Notes under the pieces: model-generated
The model's input: the letters and a program-made list of their open reading frames with translations, nothing else
The model's database searches: none
What the model was told of the DNA's origin: nothing
Program-made: the position numbers and the translations under genes
Origin: Schistocerca nitens
Taxonomy: Eukaryota > Arthropoda > Insecta > Orthoptera > Acrididae
Length of the DNA: 64,000 nt
Assembly (NCBI RefSeq): GCF_023898315.1
Contig: NC_064622.1
Span: 174,364,178 to 174,428,177 of the forward strand
Direction of reading: 5' to 3'
Shown: positions 46,542 through 57,040 of the stretch, piece by piece
How positions within the stretch are numbered: position 1 is the first letter of the stretch
Layout: each line of letters starts with the position of its first letter

Positions 46542-47722
46542 AATTATATAAAATGTGTAAGCCTTCTATAAAAATTGCCTATTTGTGTGAACACTGAATA
46601 TTTTATTTCCAAAACTTCCTCCTCGTGTAACGTATATTATATATATCGTGTTCAACTGCTGGCTATACTGATTGTTGGTTCATCTTGTTCTGTGGATGCG
46701 AAGGGTGCCATAAACAAAACTTTGAACTTAATGAAATGCAGAATTGGAAAGAATGAAAATGAATATAACTAACCTCCAAAAGAAACTAATTGTGTACTTA
46801 ATGAAAACTATATAACTTGAACTCATGAACATTGTGAAAGCTGCCTGGTATGAAGTGCAATGTTTGACTTGGAATAACCACAAAAATAAATTACTTGCGT
46901 ACCCAGAGCGAGGTAACTGTATGAAGTTACCAACAATGTTCAGCGAACATTAATCGGCTTGCTTAGCAAAACGCTTGATAATTGTGTCTACGTACTTTTT
47001 ATGCACAATAATTGAACGTGGGATGTGCCCTGAAATAAAAGTGACCTAACTTTTACTTAGCATACGATTTTGTATCTGATGTATTGACGTTCTCGAAAGC
47101 AAAGACAAATCAGCAGTTGCAGCAGCTAAAGGAAAATAATCAAGTCTAACCTTTTTATTTTAGAAACGATCTGTTTCTCCGTGTGGCGTAAGGTCCAATG
47201 TACACACGACAAAATACTAAAAACTTTACTAAGAATAATGGAGGTGGGTTTCACTTTAAAGAAAATCGTTCTTGAAAAATAAAACTCTAATTATTGACAA
47301 AAAGGACTGCACGAAATAAGAAGACTCTAATAAATGCCAAAGTATCCCATTACGAAACAAATGCATACTTTGTGACACAATGAAAACAAGGAGGTCAAAT
47401 TAGCACTAATAATAAATATTATTAGTTTTCTAAGAGACAAATATTTCCTTCAATTAATAGTTCTCACAAAGAAACATTTTAGTCTTGCGCATACATGGGT
47501 TACTTTTAAAATTCCTCAAAACGTCTTCTGCATTAATACGAAGAATGAAATAGCTTTCTAAAAGAGTTTTCATGTCCACAATAAAATATTCCACATAATT
47601 TCTCCCAAATTCACAAATAACAGATCTCATCCGCTGAGAAACTCAGCTGCTCGCTAGTACGCTTAATTAAGGTTTCACCAGCCGCGACATAGTCGCGAAT
47701 ATAAACAGTGATCCAATACTGT
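46542..47722. other. No recognisable gene
   Basis: About 1.2 kb of AT-rich DNA with no recognised coding or repeat. Confidence 0.5.
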
Positions 47723-47723
47723 C

Positions 47724-47855
47724 AAATGTTTTTTATTCCAGACTTATCACATTAGGGCATGGTGTGAACAGATCTGAAGATGGTCGTTACTGACTGAAAC
47801 CGGTCAACGTCAAAGGAATTGATATTGTGGTCAAAGACTGGGATAAAAAACATTT
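47724..47855. repeat. Small foldback repeat with a conserved core
   Basis: Inverted arms AAATGTTTTTTATTCCAGA (47724) and, at the other end, TCTGGG-like complement ending GATAAAAAACATTT (47855) pair over about 20 bp. The core reads GATCTGAAGATGGTCG, then ACTGACTGAAACCGGTC, a motif also found in diverged form at 57990-58030 and 58910-58945 beside the Penelope-like element. It may be a detached terminal piece of such an element. Confidence 0.55.
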
Positions 47856-47869
47856 AATTAATGTTGCCC

Positions 47870-48844
47870 CAGCAATGCATAATTGACAGACTAGTATATG
47901 AACCATAGATAAAGCTAAACACAGAGCCAAGGATCTTATTCACTAATCGTGCATTCATCTTTGTCCCAGCACCGTAAAAGTGAATTATTTGCGATAGCAG
48001 GAAACGTATGTAAATCTTACAAATCTTTTATTGTATTGTAATGAAAACTTGTTAACATCAGTGCATGAGACATAGCTTTACCGTAACGTGGAAGCAACCG
48101 CAACTCGGAAAAATATAGCCTTTGAAAAGCAAGCGACCGAAATTTTTGAGATGTACGTTTGTGTTGCAACTAACGATAATATCAACGAACTCTCACATCT
48201 CTGGCAACGTCATAAGGTAAAATCTGAGACACAAGCCTGTGACCTGGCTATTTCCCTGACCACACGAAGAGTATAGAGATTTTTTCTCTGAAACACTAGG
48301 AGTGGGCGCCTTTTAACCCCTGGAAAAAGCCCTAGTACTCCTCTATTACCATGCTGGAGCTGCCCTGGAGGTGACTGGAGGGGGAGAGGTGAGTGCTGGA
48401 ACGAGGAATGATCGCCGCCCCTATCCGGGATTAGAGGCGGGACCTCGAGGCCCCGGAGTCTACTGCTTTATCCTTCAGACCACCGCAGACACTTAAATAA
48501 CGTCATAATTGAAAATATTGAATCGGAGTGTGCATTATCATAATTTCAGCAAGCACTACTCTGCAAAACATGGCTGTATGGGCGTGTAACTGAGGGAAGG
48601 GCTGTTTCTTTCTGTCGTCTCCGCCTGCTGTCGGGAAGTTAGTTTCTTTTCTTTTTCTTTTTTTCCATTGTTAATGGTCTTTCTCTTGCTTCTCCCCTTT
48701 CTCAACTCCCTGTAGCTTCCCAGCTCTAAGTGTGGTTCCGTTTTCCTTCATTTCATTCTCTTTTTCTAATTTTTGTGGTTTAAATTTATTGATTTAACAA
48801 ACTTCTTCGGATTCTTTTGTCGCCCAGCAGATAGATCAGACTCT
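47870..48844. other. No recognisable gene
   Basis: Unassigned. Around 48290-48490 there is a GC-rich segment with a tRNA-like flavour on the minus strand (GTCTGCGGTGGTCTGAAGGA) but without a convincing B-box, so I do not call a SINE. 48600-48760 is T/C-rich. Confidence 0.4.
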
Positions 48845-49100
48845 ACGCATCTACACCAACATCTATACACCGCAAGTGTATGTTGGAGGGTATTTCTACT
48901 AACACTACCTCCTCATAGCCTCAACCTGTTCCCGTTCCATTGGCGAAAAGCAGGTGTGAAGTGTGAATGTCGGTAAACCTCCGTATTAGCACTAATTTCT
49001 CAATTTTTCTCGGTGTAGTCGTTTCACGAGACGTATGTGGAAGAAAGTGGTATGCTGCTCAACGCTTCCTGGAGTACAGTGTTGTTTGCTAAATCTTTAT
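48845..49100 (-). repeat. Fragment of a non-LTR retrotransposon 3' end
   Basis: The plus-strand text CATCTACACCAACATCTATA, CACCGCAAGTGTATGTTGGAGG and the following AATTTCTCAATTTTTCTCGG-type segment match the order I recall for the 3' end of a CR1/Jockey-like insect element read on the minus strand (terminal TAGATGTAGATG repeats). Distinct from the element starting at 49110. Confidence 0.45.
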
Positions 49101-49470
49101 ATCTTCTGTTATCCAACATGTTAATGATTTAAAAATGATGTTTAAACTCAACAATCGATCGGACAAGTACACCTTAAGATTCTTCGAATGATTCTCAGCT
49201 AGGCGACTACCTGTGGAAATTATTTCGAGCAGTTAGTTCACGAGCCTACGCCTATAGTAAACGATTGTGAAAACACACTTGATCTCTTAGCAACAAATAA
49301 TCCTAAGTTAATAACGAGCATCAAAACGGATACAGGGATTAGTGTACACAGTGTTGTCGTAGCGAGACTGAATATTGCAACCCCCAAATCCTCCAAAAAG
49401 AAACGAAAAATATACCTATTCCAAAAAAGCAGATAAAAATTCACTAGACTCCTACCAAATTAATAATATA

Positions 49471-50709
49471 CACTATGTGGTCAAAAGTATCCGGACACCT
49501 AGCTGAAAATGTCTTACAAGATCGTGGCACCCACCATCGGTAATGCTGGAATCCAATATGCTGTTGGCCCAGCCTTAGCCTTGATGACAGCTTCCACTCT
49601 CGCAAGCATACGTTAAATCAGGTGCTGGAAGGGTTCTTGGGGAATAACAGCCCATTCTTCACGAAGTGCTGCACTAAGGAGACGTATCGATGTGGGTCAG
49701 TGAGGCCTGGCACGAAGTCGGCGTTCCAAAACATTACAATGGTATTCTATAGGATTCAGGTCAGGACTCTGCGCAGGTCAGGTCATTACTAGGATGTTGT
49801 TGTCGTGTAACCACTCCGCCGCAGGCCCTGCATTATGAACAGGTGCTCGATCGAGTCGAAAGATGCAATCGCCATCCCAGAATTGCTCTTCAAAACTGGG
49901 AAGCAAGAAGGTGCTTAAATCATCAACGTAGGCCCGCGCTGTGATAGTGGCACGCATAACAACAAGGGGTGCAGGCCCCCTTCATGAAAAACACGACCAC
50001 ACCATAACAGAACCGCCTCCGAATTTTACTCTCGGTACTAAACACGCTGGCAGATGACGTTCACCGGGCATTCGCCATACCCACAACCTGCCATCGGATC
50101 GCCACATTGTGTACCGCAAGTCATCACTCCACACAACGTTTTCCCACTGTTCAATCGTCCAATGTATACGCACCTTACACCAAGCGAGGTGTCGTTTGGC
50201 ATTTACCAGCGTGATGTGTGGCTTACGAGCAGCCGCTCGACTCTGAAATCAAATTTTTCTCAGCTCCCGCCCAACTGCCATAGTACTTGCAATGAATCCT
50301 GATGCAGTTTGGAATTTGTGTGTGATGTCTCGATAGATTCCTGCGTATTACACGTTACGACCCTCTTCAACTGTCGACGGTCTCTGTCAGCCAACAGAAG
50401 AGGTCGGCCTGTACGCGTTTGCGCTGAACGTGTCCCTTCATGTTTCTACTTCACTATCACATCGGAAACAGTGTACCACGGGATGTTTAAGAGTGTGGAA
50501 ATCTCGCGTACGACACAAGTGACTCCCAATTACCTGACCAGGTTCGAAGTCCGTGAGTTCCGCAGAGCGCCCCATTCTGCTCTCTCCTGATGTCTAATGA
50601 ATACTGAGGTCTCTGATATGGAGTACCTGTCAGCAGGTGGCAGCACAATGCATCTAATATGATAACCGTATATTTTTGGGGGTGTCCGGATACTTTTGAT
50701 CACATCGTG
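49471..50709 (-). mobile_element. Tc1-like transposon (family TcB), 1.24 kb, decayed
   Basis: Inverted ends CACTATGTGGTCAAAAGTAT and (inverted) CACGATGTGATCAAAAGTAT, both continuing CCGGACACC, flanked by TA (49469-49470 and 50710-50711). Minus-strand transposase pieces: GRSAELTDFEPGQVIG (start of HTH), [15 protein letters not shown] (first Asp), [23 protein letters not shown] (second Asp), SPDLNPIEYHCNVLERRL (Glu). All three catalytic positions are still readable, but the frame is broken repeatedly. It interrupts the non-LTR element 49110-52770. Confidence 0.92.
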
Positions 50710-51209
50710 TAAGTGTAGACCAGATGAGGCGTGAATTCAAAGAAATAGTATCGCCAGCAGTTGAGAGATTTATACCAAATAAATTAACATACGACGGAGC
50801 TGATCCTTTAAAAAATCCCCAAGATTGGCGATCTTTTACAGAAGCTCGAAATTTAGCGCGAACTTCAGTGCAAGATGCTTATAACAGTTTCCACAACGAA
50901 ACTTTGTCTCGAAACCGGGCAGAAAATCCAAAGAGATTCTGGTCGTATGTGAAGTATGCTAGCGGTAAGACACAATCAATGCCTCCTTTGTGCGATAGCA
51001 ATGGAGATATTATCGAAGACAGTGCTGCCAAAGCCGAGTTACTAAACACAGCTTTCTGAAATCCCTTCCCAAAAAAGACGCAGTAAACGTTCTAGAATTC
51101 GAATCAAGAACAGCTGCCATCGTGAGTAACGTAAAAGTAAATATTCTCGTAGTAGTGAAGCAGCTTAAATCATTTAATAAAAGCAAGTGTTCTGGTCCAG
51201 ACTGTATAT

Positions 51210-51404
51210 TGGTTCAAATGGCTCTGAGCACTATGGGACTCAACTGCTGAGGTCATTAGTCCCCTAGAACTTAGAACTAGTTAAACCTAACTAACCTAAG
51301 GACATCACACACATCCATGCCCGAAGCAGGATTCGAACCTGCGACCGTAGCGGTCTCGCGGTTCCAGACTGCAGCGCCAGAACCGCGCGGCTACTTCGGC
51401 CGGC
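51210..51404 (-). repeat. SINE family S1 (copy 10)
   Basis: S1 on the minus strand with a perfect 12-bp TSD CCAGACTGTATA (51198-51209 and 51405-51416), inserted into the RT region of the surrounding retrotransposon. Confidence 0.95.
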
Positions 51405-52774
51405 CCAGACTGTATACCAGTTACGTTTATTTCAGAGTATGCTGATGCATTAGCTCCATAATTAACAATCATACACACCCGTTCGCTCGACGAAAGATCC
51501 GTACCCAAAGATAGGAAAGTTCCACATGTCACACCAATATTCAAGAAAGGCAGTAGGAGTAATCCACTAAATTACAGGCCCATATCATTAACGTCGATAT
51601 GCAGCAGCATTTTGGAACATATATTGTGTTTGAACGTTATGAATTACCTCGAAGAAAATGCTCTATTGACAAACTGTCAACACAGATTTAGAAAACATCT
51701 TACTTGTTGAAAAACAACTAGCTTTTTACTCGCACGAAGTGTTGAATGCTATCGACAAGGGATTTCAAATTAATTCTGTATTTCTGGATTTCCGGAAGGC
51801 TTTTGACACTGTACCACATAAGCGGCTTATAGTGACATTGCGTGTCTATGGAATATAGTCTTGGTTATGTGACTGGGTTTCCTTTCATAAAGGTCACACA
51901 GTTCATAGTAATTGACAGAAAGCCGTCAAATAAAACGGATGTGACTTCTGGCGTTCCCAAAGATAGTGTTATATTTATCGACCAATAAAGTCATCAGAAG
52001 ATCAAACAAAATTTCAAAACAGATTTAGAAAAGATAACTGTGTGGTGCGAATATTGGCTATTGACCCCAAATAACGAAAAGTGTGAGGTTATCCACATGA
52101 GTGTTAAAAGGAACTCGTTGGACTTCGGTTACACGTTACACCAGTCAAATCTAAAGGCCGCAAATTCAACTAAATACCTAGGAATTACAATTACGAACAA
52201 CTTAAATTGGAAGGAACACATAGAAAATATTGTGGGGAAGGCTAACCAGAAACTCCGTTTTATTGGCAGGACACTTAGAAAATGTAACAGATCTACTAAA
52301 GAGACTGCCTGCACTACGCTCTTCCGTCCTCTTTTAGAATACTGCGGCGCGGTGTGGGATCCTTACCAGATAGGATTGACGGAGTACATCTAAAAAGTTC
52401 AAAGAAGGACAGCACTTTTTGTATTATCCTGAAATAGGGGAGATAGTGTCACTGAAATGATACAGGATACTGGGTGGACATCATTAAAACAAAGGCGTTT
52501 TTGTTGCTGCGGAATCATTTCATGAAATTCCACTCACCAACTTTCTCCTCTGAATGCAAAATATTTTGTTGAAGCAGACCTACAGGTAGAGAAACGATAA
52601 CCATGATAAAATAAGGGAAATCAGAGCTCGTACGAAAAGATATAGGCGTTCATTTTTTCCGCGCGCTATACGAGATTGGAATAATAGCGAATTTTGAAGG
52701 TGGTTCGTCGAACCCTCTGCCAGGCACTTAAATTTGATTTGCAGATTATCCATGTAGATGTAGATGCTTTATCT

Positions 52775-53010
52775 ACAATTTGTTTTATGTGGTCACTCCA
52801 CTTGAAGTAACTTCGGATAACTGCTCCTACGTATTTTGCTGCACTACTATTTCTCGTGATTTGTCACCAATAGAGTCATCGCACAGTAGTGCAACTCTCC
52901 GCCTCCTTAAGTGCACTAAGTAACATTTATTACTGTTTAGGGTCAACTGTCAGCCCTGCGCCAAGCACCGATCCTCTGCATGTCTTCCTGCAATTCGCTA
53001 GTCTTCTGGC
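52775..53010 (-). pseudogene. Non-LTR reverse transcriptase fragment
   Basis: The plus-strand text TTGTTTTATGTGGTCACTCC through CTGCAATTCGCTAGTCTTCT reads, on the minus strand, as the region just after RT motif C (LTVNSNKCYLV-like, then ACTDDSIGDKS-like, NT-EQLSEVTSSGVTT). This order resembles an insect CR1/I-type element different from the flanking copy. No intact frame; the call is by pattern. Confidence 0.45.
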
Positions 53011-53399
53011 GTTGATACGGCGTCATATGGGAATAGACTCATGGAACTAATGAAAATTCAGAACTGAATGCAAAGCTTTCCTGAAGTGAAGGAACACAGC
53101 TTTAAACTGGCCGCCTTTGTCTCCGTGGCACGAGATCTGGACGAACATAGCGACCATATATGTAAGTCTGAAGGCTTTCATGGTCGTTGTAACTGTAGGT
53201 AAAATTTAAGTCGTGAGACCACGTGATGTTCATTTTCAATTTCTTCTACATGAGCGAAGTTTCTACCCCTCTGCTGAGATCTTCTTCAGGATTTCCTGGA
53301 GTCCATGGTGTTCAACAAACTGCAGACACCAAAATATCTTGAAGAAGCTCCCACCAGCTGGCTAGCCTCTCCCAGTTGGTAGAGTTGTGAAACTGCAAC
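53011..53399. other. No recognisable gene
   Basis: About 390 bp, unassigned. Confidence 0.45.
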
Positions 53400-54029
53400 C
53401 ATTGTTCGTGAAACACCGGTTGTTTTGAGCGACATCCTCGCGTCACCCTTCGTACGTTATTTTGCTTACAAGCTAACAGAATTCTTCACTTCATCTCGTT
53501 CATGGCTCCCGATTACGATGATAAGTTTATCGCTAATCTCGTTCTTGTTATCCCTTATTACTTTCATCTTTGCTTCGGTGTACTCTCAATCCATGGAGTG
53601 TGTCCGTAATACTGTTCACGCCATTCCATAGGTGCCGCAATTCTTCCCCAATTTCAGTGATGATTGCAATGTCAGCAGCAGGTCTTATCGTTGATATTTT
53701 CTCACCCTGAATTTGAATCGCTCTGCTTAACGTTTTTGGCTTATTCTATGCATAGAATTAACAGTAGGGTGGAAGGCTGCAGCCCTGACACAGTTTTTAA
53801 TCTGAGCGCATCGTTCGTCTTCTTCCGTTCCTATGGTTTATTCGCTGTTCTTGAACGTATTGTATATCACCCGTCTTCTTTTACAGCTTGCCCTATTTTC
53901 CAGAGAATTTCGATCATCTTGCACCATTTCGCAATGTCTAATGCTTTTCCTTAATCGACAGTTCCTACATGCTTGTTTTGATTTCTTTAAAGCCTTGCTT
54001 CCATTTACGAAGCTCTGTTAAACTCCTCT

Positions 54030-54905
54030 AGAAGTATCCTAAAAGATGACGGACGAGCGTAGTGTAGGCAGTCTCCTTAGTAGATCGGTTACATTTTCTA
54101 AGTGTCCTGCCAATAAAACGCAGTCTCTCGTTAGCCTTCCCCACAACATTTTCTATGTGTTCCTTCCAATTTAAGTTGTTCGTAATTGTAATTCCGAGGT
54201 ATTTAGTTGAATTTGCGGCCTTTAGATTTGACTGGTGTAACGTGTAACCGAAGTTCAAATGGTTCAAATGGCTCTGAGCACTATGGGACTTAACATCTAT
54301 GGTCATCAGTCCCCTAGAACTTAGAACTACTTAAACCTAACTAACCTAAGGACAGCACACACATCCATGCACGAGGCAGGATTCTAACCTGCGATGAATG
54401 ATGATGATGATGAAGACGAAACAACACCCAGCCATCACGAGGCAGAGAAAATACCTGACCCCGCCGGGAATCGAACCCGGGAACCCGGGCGTGGGAAGCG
54501 AGAACGCTACCGCACGACCACGAGATGCGGGCGTAACCGAAGTTCAACGAGTTCCTTTTGGCACTCATGTGGATAACCTCACACTTTTCGTTATTTTGGG
54601 TCAATAACTAATATTCCCACCATACAGATATCTTTTGTAAATCGTTTTACAATTTGGTTGAATCTTCTGATGACTTCACTAGTCGATAATCGACAGACTC
54701 ATCTGCAAACAACCTAAGACGGCTGCTCAGATTGTCTCCCAAACCGATTATATAGATAAGGAACAGCAAAGGGCCTATAACACTATCTTCGGGAACGCCT
54801 GAAGTCACTTCTGTTTTATTCGACGGCTTTCTGTCAATTACTACGAACTGTGTGTGACCTCTATGAAAGGAAATCCAGTCACATAACCAATACGATATTC
54901 CATAG
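54030..54905 (-). pseudogene. CR1/Jockey-like RT fragment inside the RTE-like element
   Basis: On the minus strand the 5' part encodes VTSGVPEDSVIGPLLFLIYI and LRLFADESVDYRLVKSSED (motif C is FADE, not FADD), then NNEKCEVIHMSAKRNSLNF. After the chimeric SINE it continues GYTLHQSNLKAANSTKYLGI and FIGRTLRKCNRSTKETAYTT, and stops near 54030 at a truncated LEYC position. It is closely similar to the copy at 51900-52390. Both ends are truncated, and the catalytic motif is damaged. Confidence 0.82.
54259..54532 (-). repeat. Chimeric SINE: S1 3' part plus a second tRNA-headed SINE
   Basis: Read on the minus strand the unit begins with a different tRNA-like head (CCCGCATCTCGTGGTCGTGC, B-box GGGTTCGATTCCCGGC), passes through TGATGGCTGGGTGTTGTTTC and an (ATC)n run, and then switches to S1 from its B-box (TCGCAGGTTAGAATCC) to its normal 3' end. 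The whole 274-bp composite is bracketed by a perfect 15-bp TSD GTAACCGAAGTTCAA (54244-54258 and 54533-54547), so it inserted as one molecule. Confidence 0.9.
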
Positions 54906-55122
54906 ACAGCATCTTCCACACCGACTCCTATTTATTGTTCTGTCACGTCATAACACAGTTCCTTTTCCCCGTAAAGGCCTTCAATGTATTCCTTCCACTT
55001 ATCAGCTCTCCCATTGTACCGAGCCTTACCTCTTCATTTCACGCTGACTCGTTTCTTCCGAAGACCTTTTCTTTTTCCATTTCTTCTGGTTTTTGCTGCC
55101 GCCAGTAACTAATGCTGTACGC

Positions 55123-57032
55123 CAGGGGTTCCCAACAAAATTTGCTGGAGGACCCCCTCATCAAGCATGATTGGTACCTTGTCATATCACAGTGTCAAAT
55201 ACATAAAAAAGCCAAATAAAGAGCCATTTTATACGTTTTCTATTTTGGTACTTAGAAGAAACATTGACATATTCATTATTTAAAAAAAAACATTCACCTT
55301 AAAACTTTTTCAATTTATCCATCTACATCTACATGATTACTCTGCAATTCACATTTAAGTGCTTGGCAGAGGGTTCGTCGAACCACAATCATACTATATC
55401 CCTACCATTCCACTCCCGAACAGCGCGCGGGAAAAACGAACACCTAAACCTTTCTGTTCGACCTCTGATTTCTCTTATTTTATTTTGACGATCATTCCTA
55501 CCTATGTAGGTTGGGCTCAAAAAAATATTTTCGCATTCGGAAGAGAAAGTTGGTGACTGAAATTTCGTAAATAGATCTCGCCGCGACGAAAAACGTCTTT
55601 GCTTTAATGACCTCCATCCCAACTCGCGTATCATATCTGCCACACTCTCTCCCCTATTACGTGATAATACAAAACGAGTTGCCCTTTTTTGCACCCTTTC
55701 GATGTCCTCCGTTAATCCCACCTGGTAAGGATCCCACACCGCGCAGCAATATTCTCACGAAGGACGAACGAGTGTAGTGTAAGCTGCGTCTTTAGTGGAC
55801 TTGTTGCATCTTCTAAGTGTCCTGCCAATGAAATACAACCTTTGGCTCGCCTTCCCCACAATATTATCTATGTGGTATTTCCAACTGAAGTTGTTCGTAA
55901 GTTTTACACCCAGGTACTTAGTTGAATTGACAGCCTGGAGAATTGTACTATTTATCGAGTAATCGGATTCCAACGGATTTCTTTTGGAACTCATGTGGAT
56001 CACCTCACACTTTTCGTTATTGAGCGTCAACTGCCACCTGCCACACCATACAGCACTCTTTTCTAAATCGCTTTGCAACTGATACTGGTCTTCGGGTGAC
56101 CTTACTAGACGGTACATTACAGCATCATCTGCGAACAACCTAAGAGAACTGCTCAGATTGTCGCCCAGGTCATTTATATAGATCAGGAACAGCAGAGGTC
56201 CCAGGACGCTTCCCTGGGGAACACCTGATATCACTTCAGTTTTACTCGATGATTTGCCGTCTATTACTACGAACTGCGACCTTCCTGACAGGAAATCAAG
56301 AATCCAGTCGCACAACTGAGACGATACCCCACAGGCCCGCAGCTAGATTAGAAGTCGCTTGTGAGGAACGGTGTCAAAAGCTTTCCGGAAATCTAGAAAT
56401 ACGGAATCAACTTGAGATCCCCTGTCGATAGCGGCCATTACTTCGTGCGAATAAAGAGCTAGCTGCGTTGCAAAGAATGATGTTTTCTGAAACCATGCTG
56501 ATTACGTATCAATAGATCGTTCCCTTCGAGGCGATTCATAATGTTGGAATACAGTATATGCTCCAAAACCCTACTGCAAACCGACGTCTATGATATAGGT
56601 CTGCAGTTCGATGGATTACTCCTACTACCCTTCTTAAACACTGGTGCGACCTGCGCAATTTTCCAATCTGTTATTGTTAAATTTTTGATTATTGCTCAAA
56701 ATCTATGTGTTCAAATCTGGGTGTTTAATATAACAAACTCCTTAAAATAATAATGGCCGATTGTCGTCTGAAATGCGAGTTACTGTGTAAAGTGACTGTC
56801 AGTTGTAAGCTGCAAAGAGGCAGCGCGCGCAATCTAAGACATACAACAGAACTATTTGTCTCTATGTAATTCTAGTTTTGCGCTAGAGCGTGCTAAAGCT
56901 CTAAAGCTCTGCTCATGCAGGAGGCGGCCAAAACAAAAAATCTGTTATCATACGAAGTATATTTAATATATTTTTTATTCTAATAGCATTTTGCGGACCA
57001 GGGGTCCGCGGTCCACCAGTTGGGAACCACTG
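55123..57032. mobile_element. hAT-like non-autonomous transposon with nested retrotransposon
   Basis: The ends are CAGGGGTTCCCAAC (55123) and GTTGGGAACCACTG (57032), imperfect inverted repeats of the hAT kind (CAGNGGTTC...). Outside lies an 8-bp duplication, CTGTACGC (55115-55122) and CTTTACGC (57033-57040), with one mismatch; 8 bp is the hAT target length. Second-level similarity inside the ends includes GGAGGACCCCC on the left and GGACCAGGGGTCC on the right. The interior, apart from the inserted retrotransposon (55322-56672), is AT-rich and lacks transposase motifs. Confidence 0.8.
55322..56672 (-). pseudogene. CR1/Jockey-like non-LTR retrotransposon, 5'-truncated RT
   Basis: The best preserved RT of its family in this window. 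Minus strand, 5' to 3': decayed NCRPISQTS and HGFRK blocks (56600-56350), then an open frame 56315-55755 with ISGVPQGSVLGPLLFLIYIN (motif B) and LRLFADDAVMYR (motif C, FADD at about 56124-56135), STKYLGVKLTNNFSWKYHID and RRCNKSTKDAAYTTLVRP. One stop/frame change follows, then 55739-55389 with VWDPYQVGLTEDIERVQKRA to FRCSFFPRAVREWN. The 3' end is the CATGTAGATGTAGATG repeat at about 55322. The catalytic Asp pair is intact, but the protein is truncated and interrupted. Inserted in the hAT-like element. Confidence 0.87.
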
Positions 57033-57040
57033 CTTTACGC

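Larger units (their letters stand above)
49110..52770 (+). pseudogene. CR1/Jockey-like non-LTR retrotransposon with two insertions
   Basis: Plus-strand element in pieces. Endonuclease end: PIVNDCENTLDLLATNNPKL, then GISVHSVVVARLNIATP (normal motif is SDH; here VH). After the Tc1 insertion (49471-50709): MRREFKEIVSPAVERFIPNK and NPKRFWSYVKYASGK. After the SINE insertion (51210-51404): NPLNYRPISLTS, VFLDFRKAFDTVPHKRL (RT motif A), then DVTSGVPKDSVIF-like sequence. The catalytic motif C is deleted near 51965-51985: the sequence jumps from the motif-B region to KSSEDQTKFQ. It continues STKYLGITITNNLNWKEHIE and RTLRKCNRSTKETACTTLF to EYCGAVWDPYQIGLTEYI and ends with the TGTAGATGTAGATG repeat near 52770. 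Not functional. Confidence 0.82.
53400..55114 (-). pseudogene. RTE-like endonuclease-RT element, split by another retrotransposon
   Basis: Two blocks of the same kind of element lie either side of 54030-54905. The lower block (about 53640-54020) corresponds on the minus strand to the RT palm region: text such as AGGGTGGAAGGCTGCAGCCC and TTGCACCATTTCGCAATGTC is the familiar antisense of the GVRQGC and DLEKAFD segments of this class. The upper block (about 54910-55100) corresponds to the linker between endonuclease and RT (AAGGCCTTCAATGTATTCCT). Both are heavily decayed. The 3' part of this class is also seen at 45768-46541. Confidence 0.55.

Noticed and set aside
48290..48490. SINE on the minus strand
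   Set aside because: A tRNA-like head could be imagined, but the B-box is not convincing and no TSD or second copy was found.
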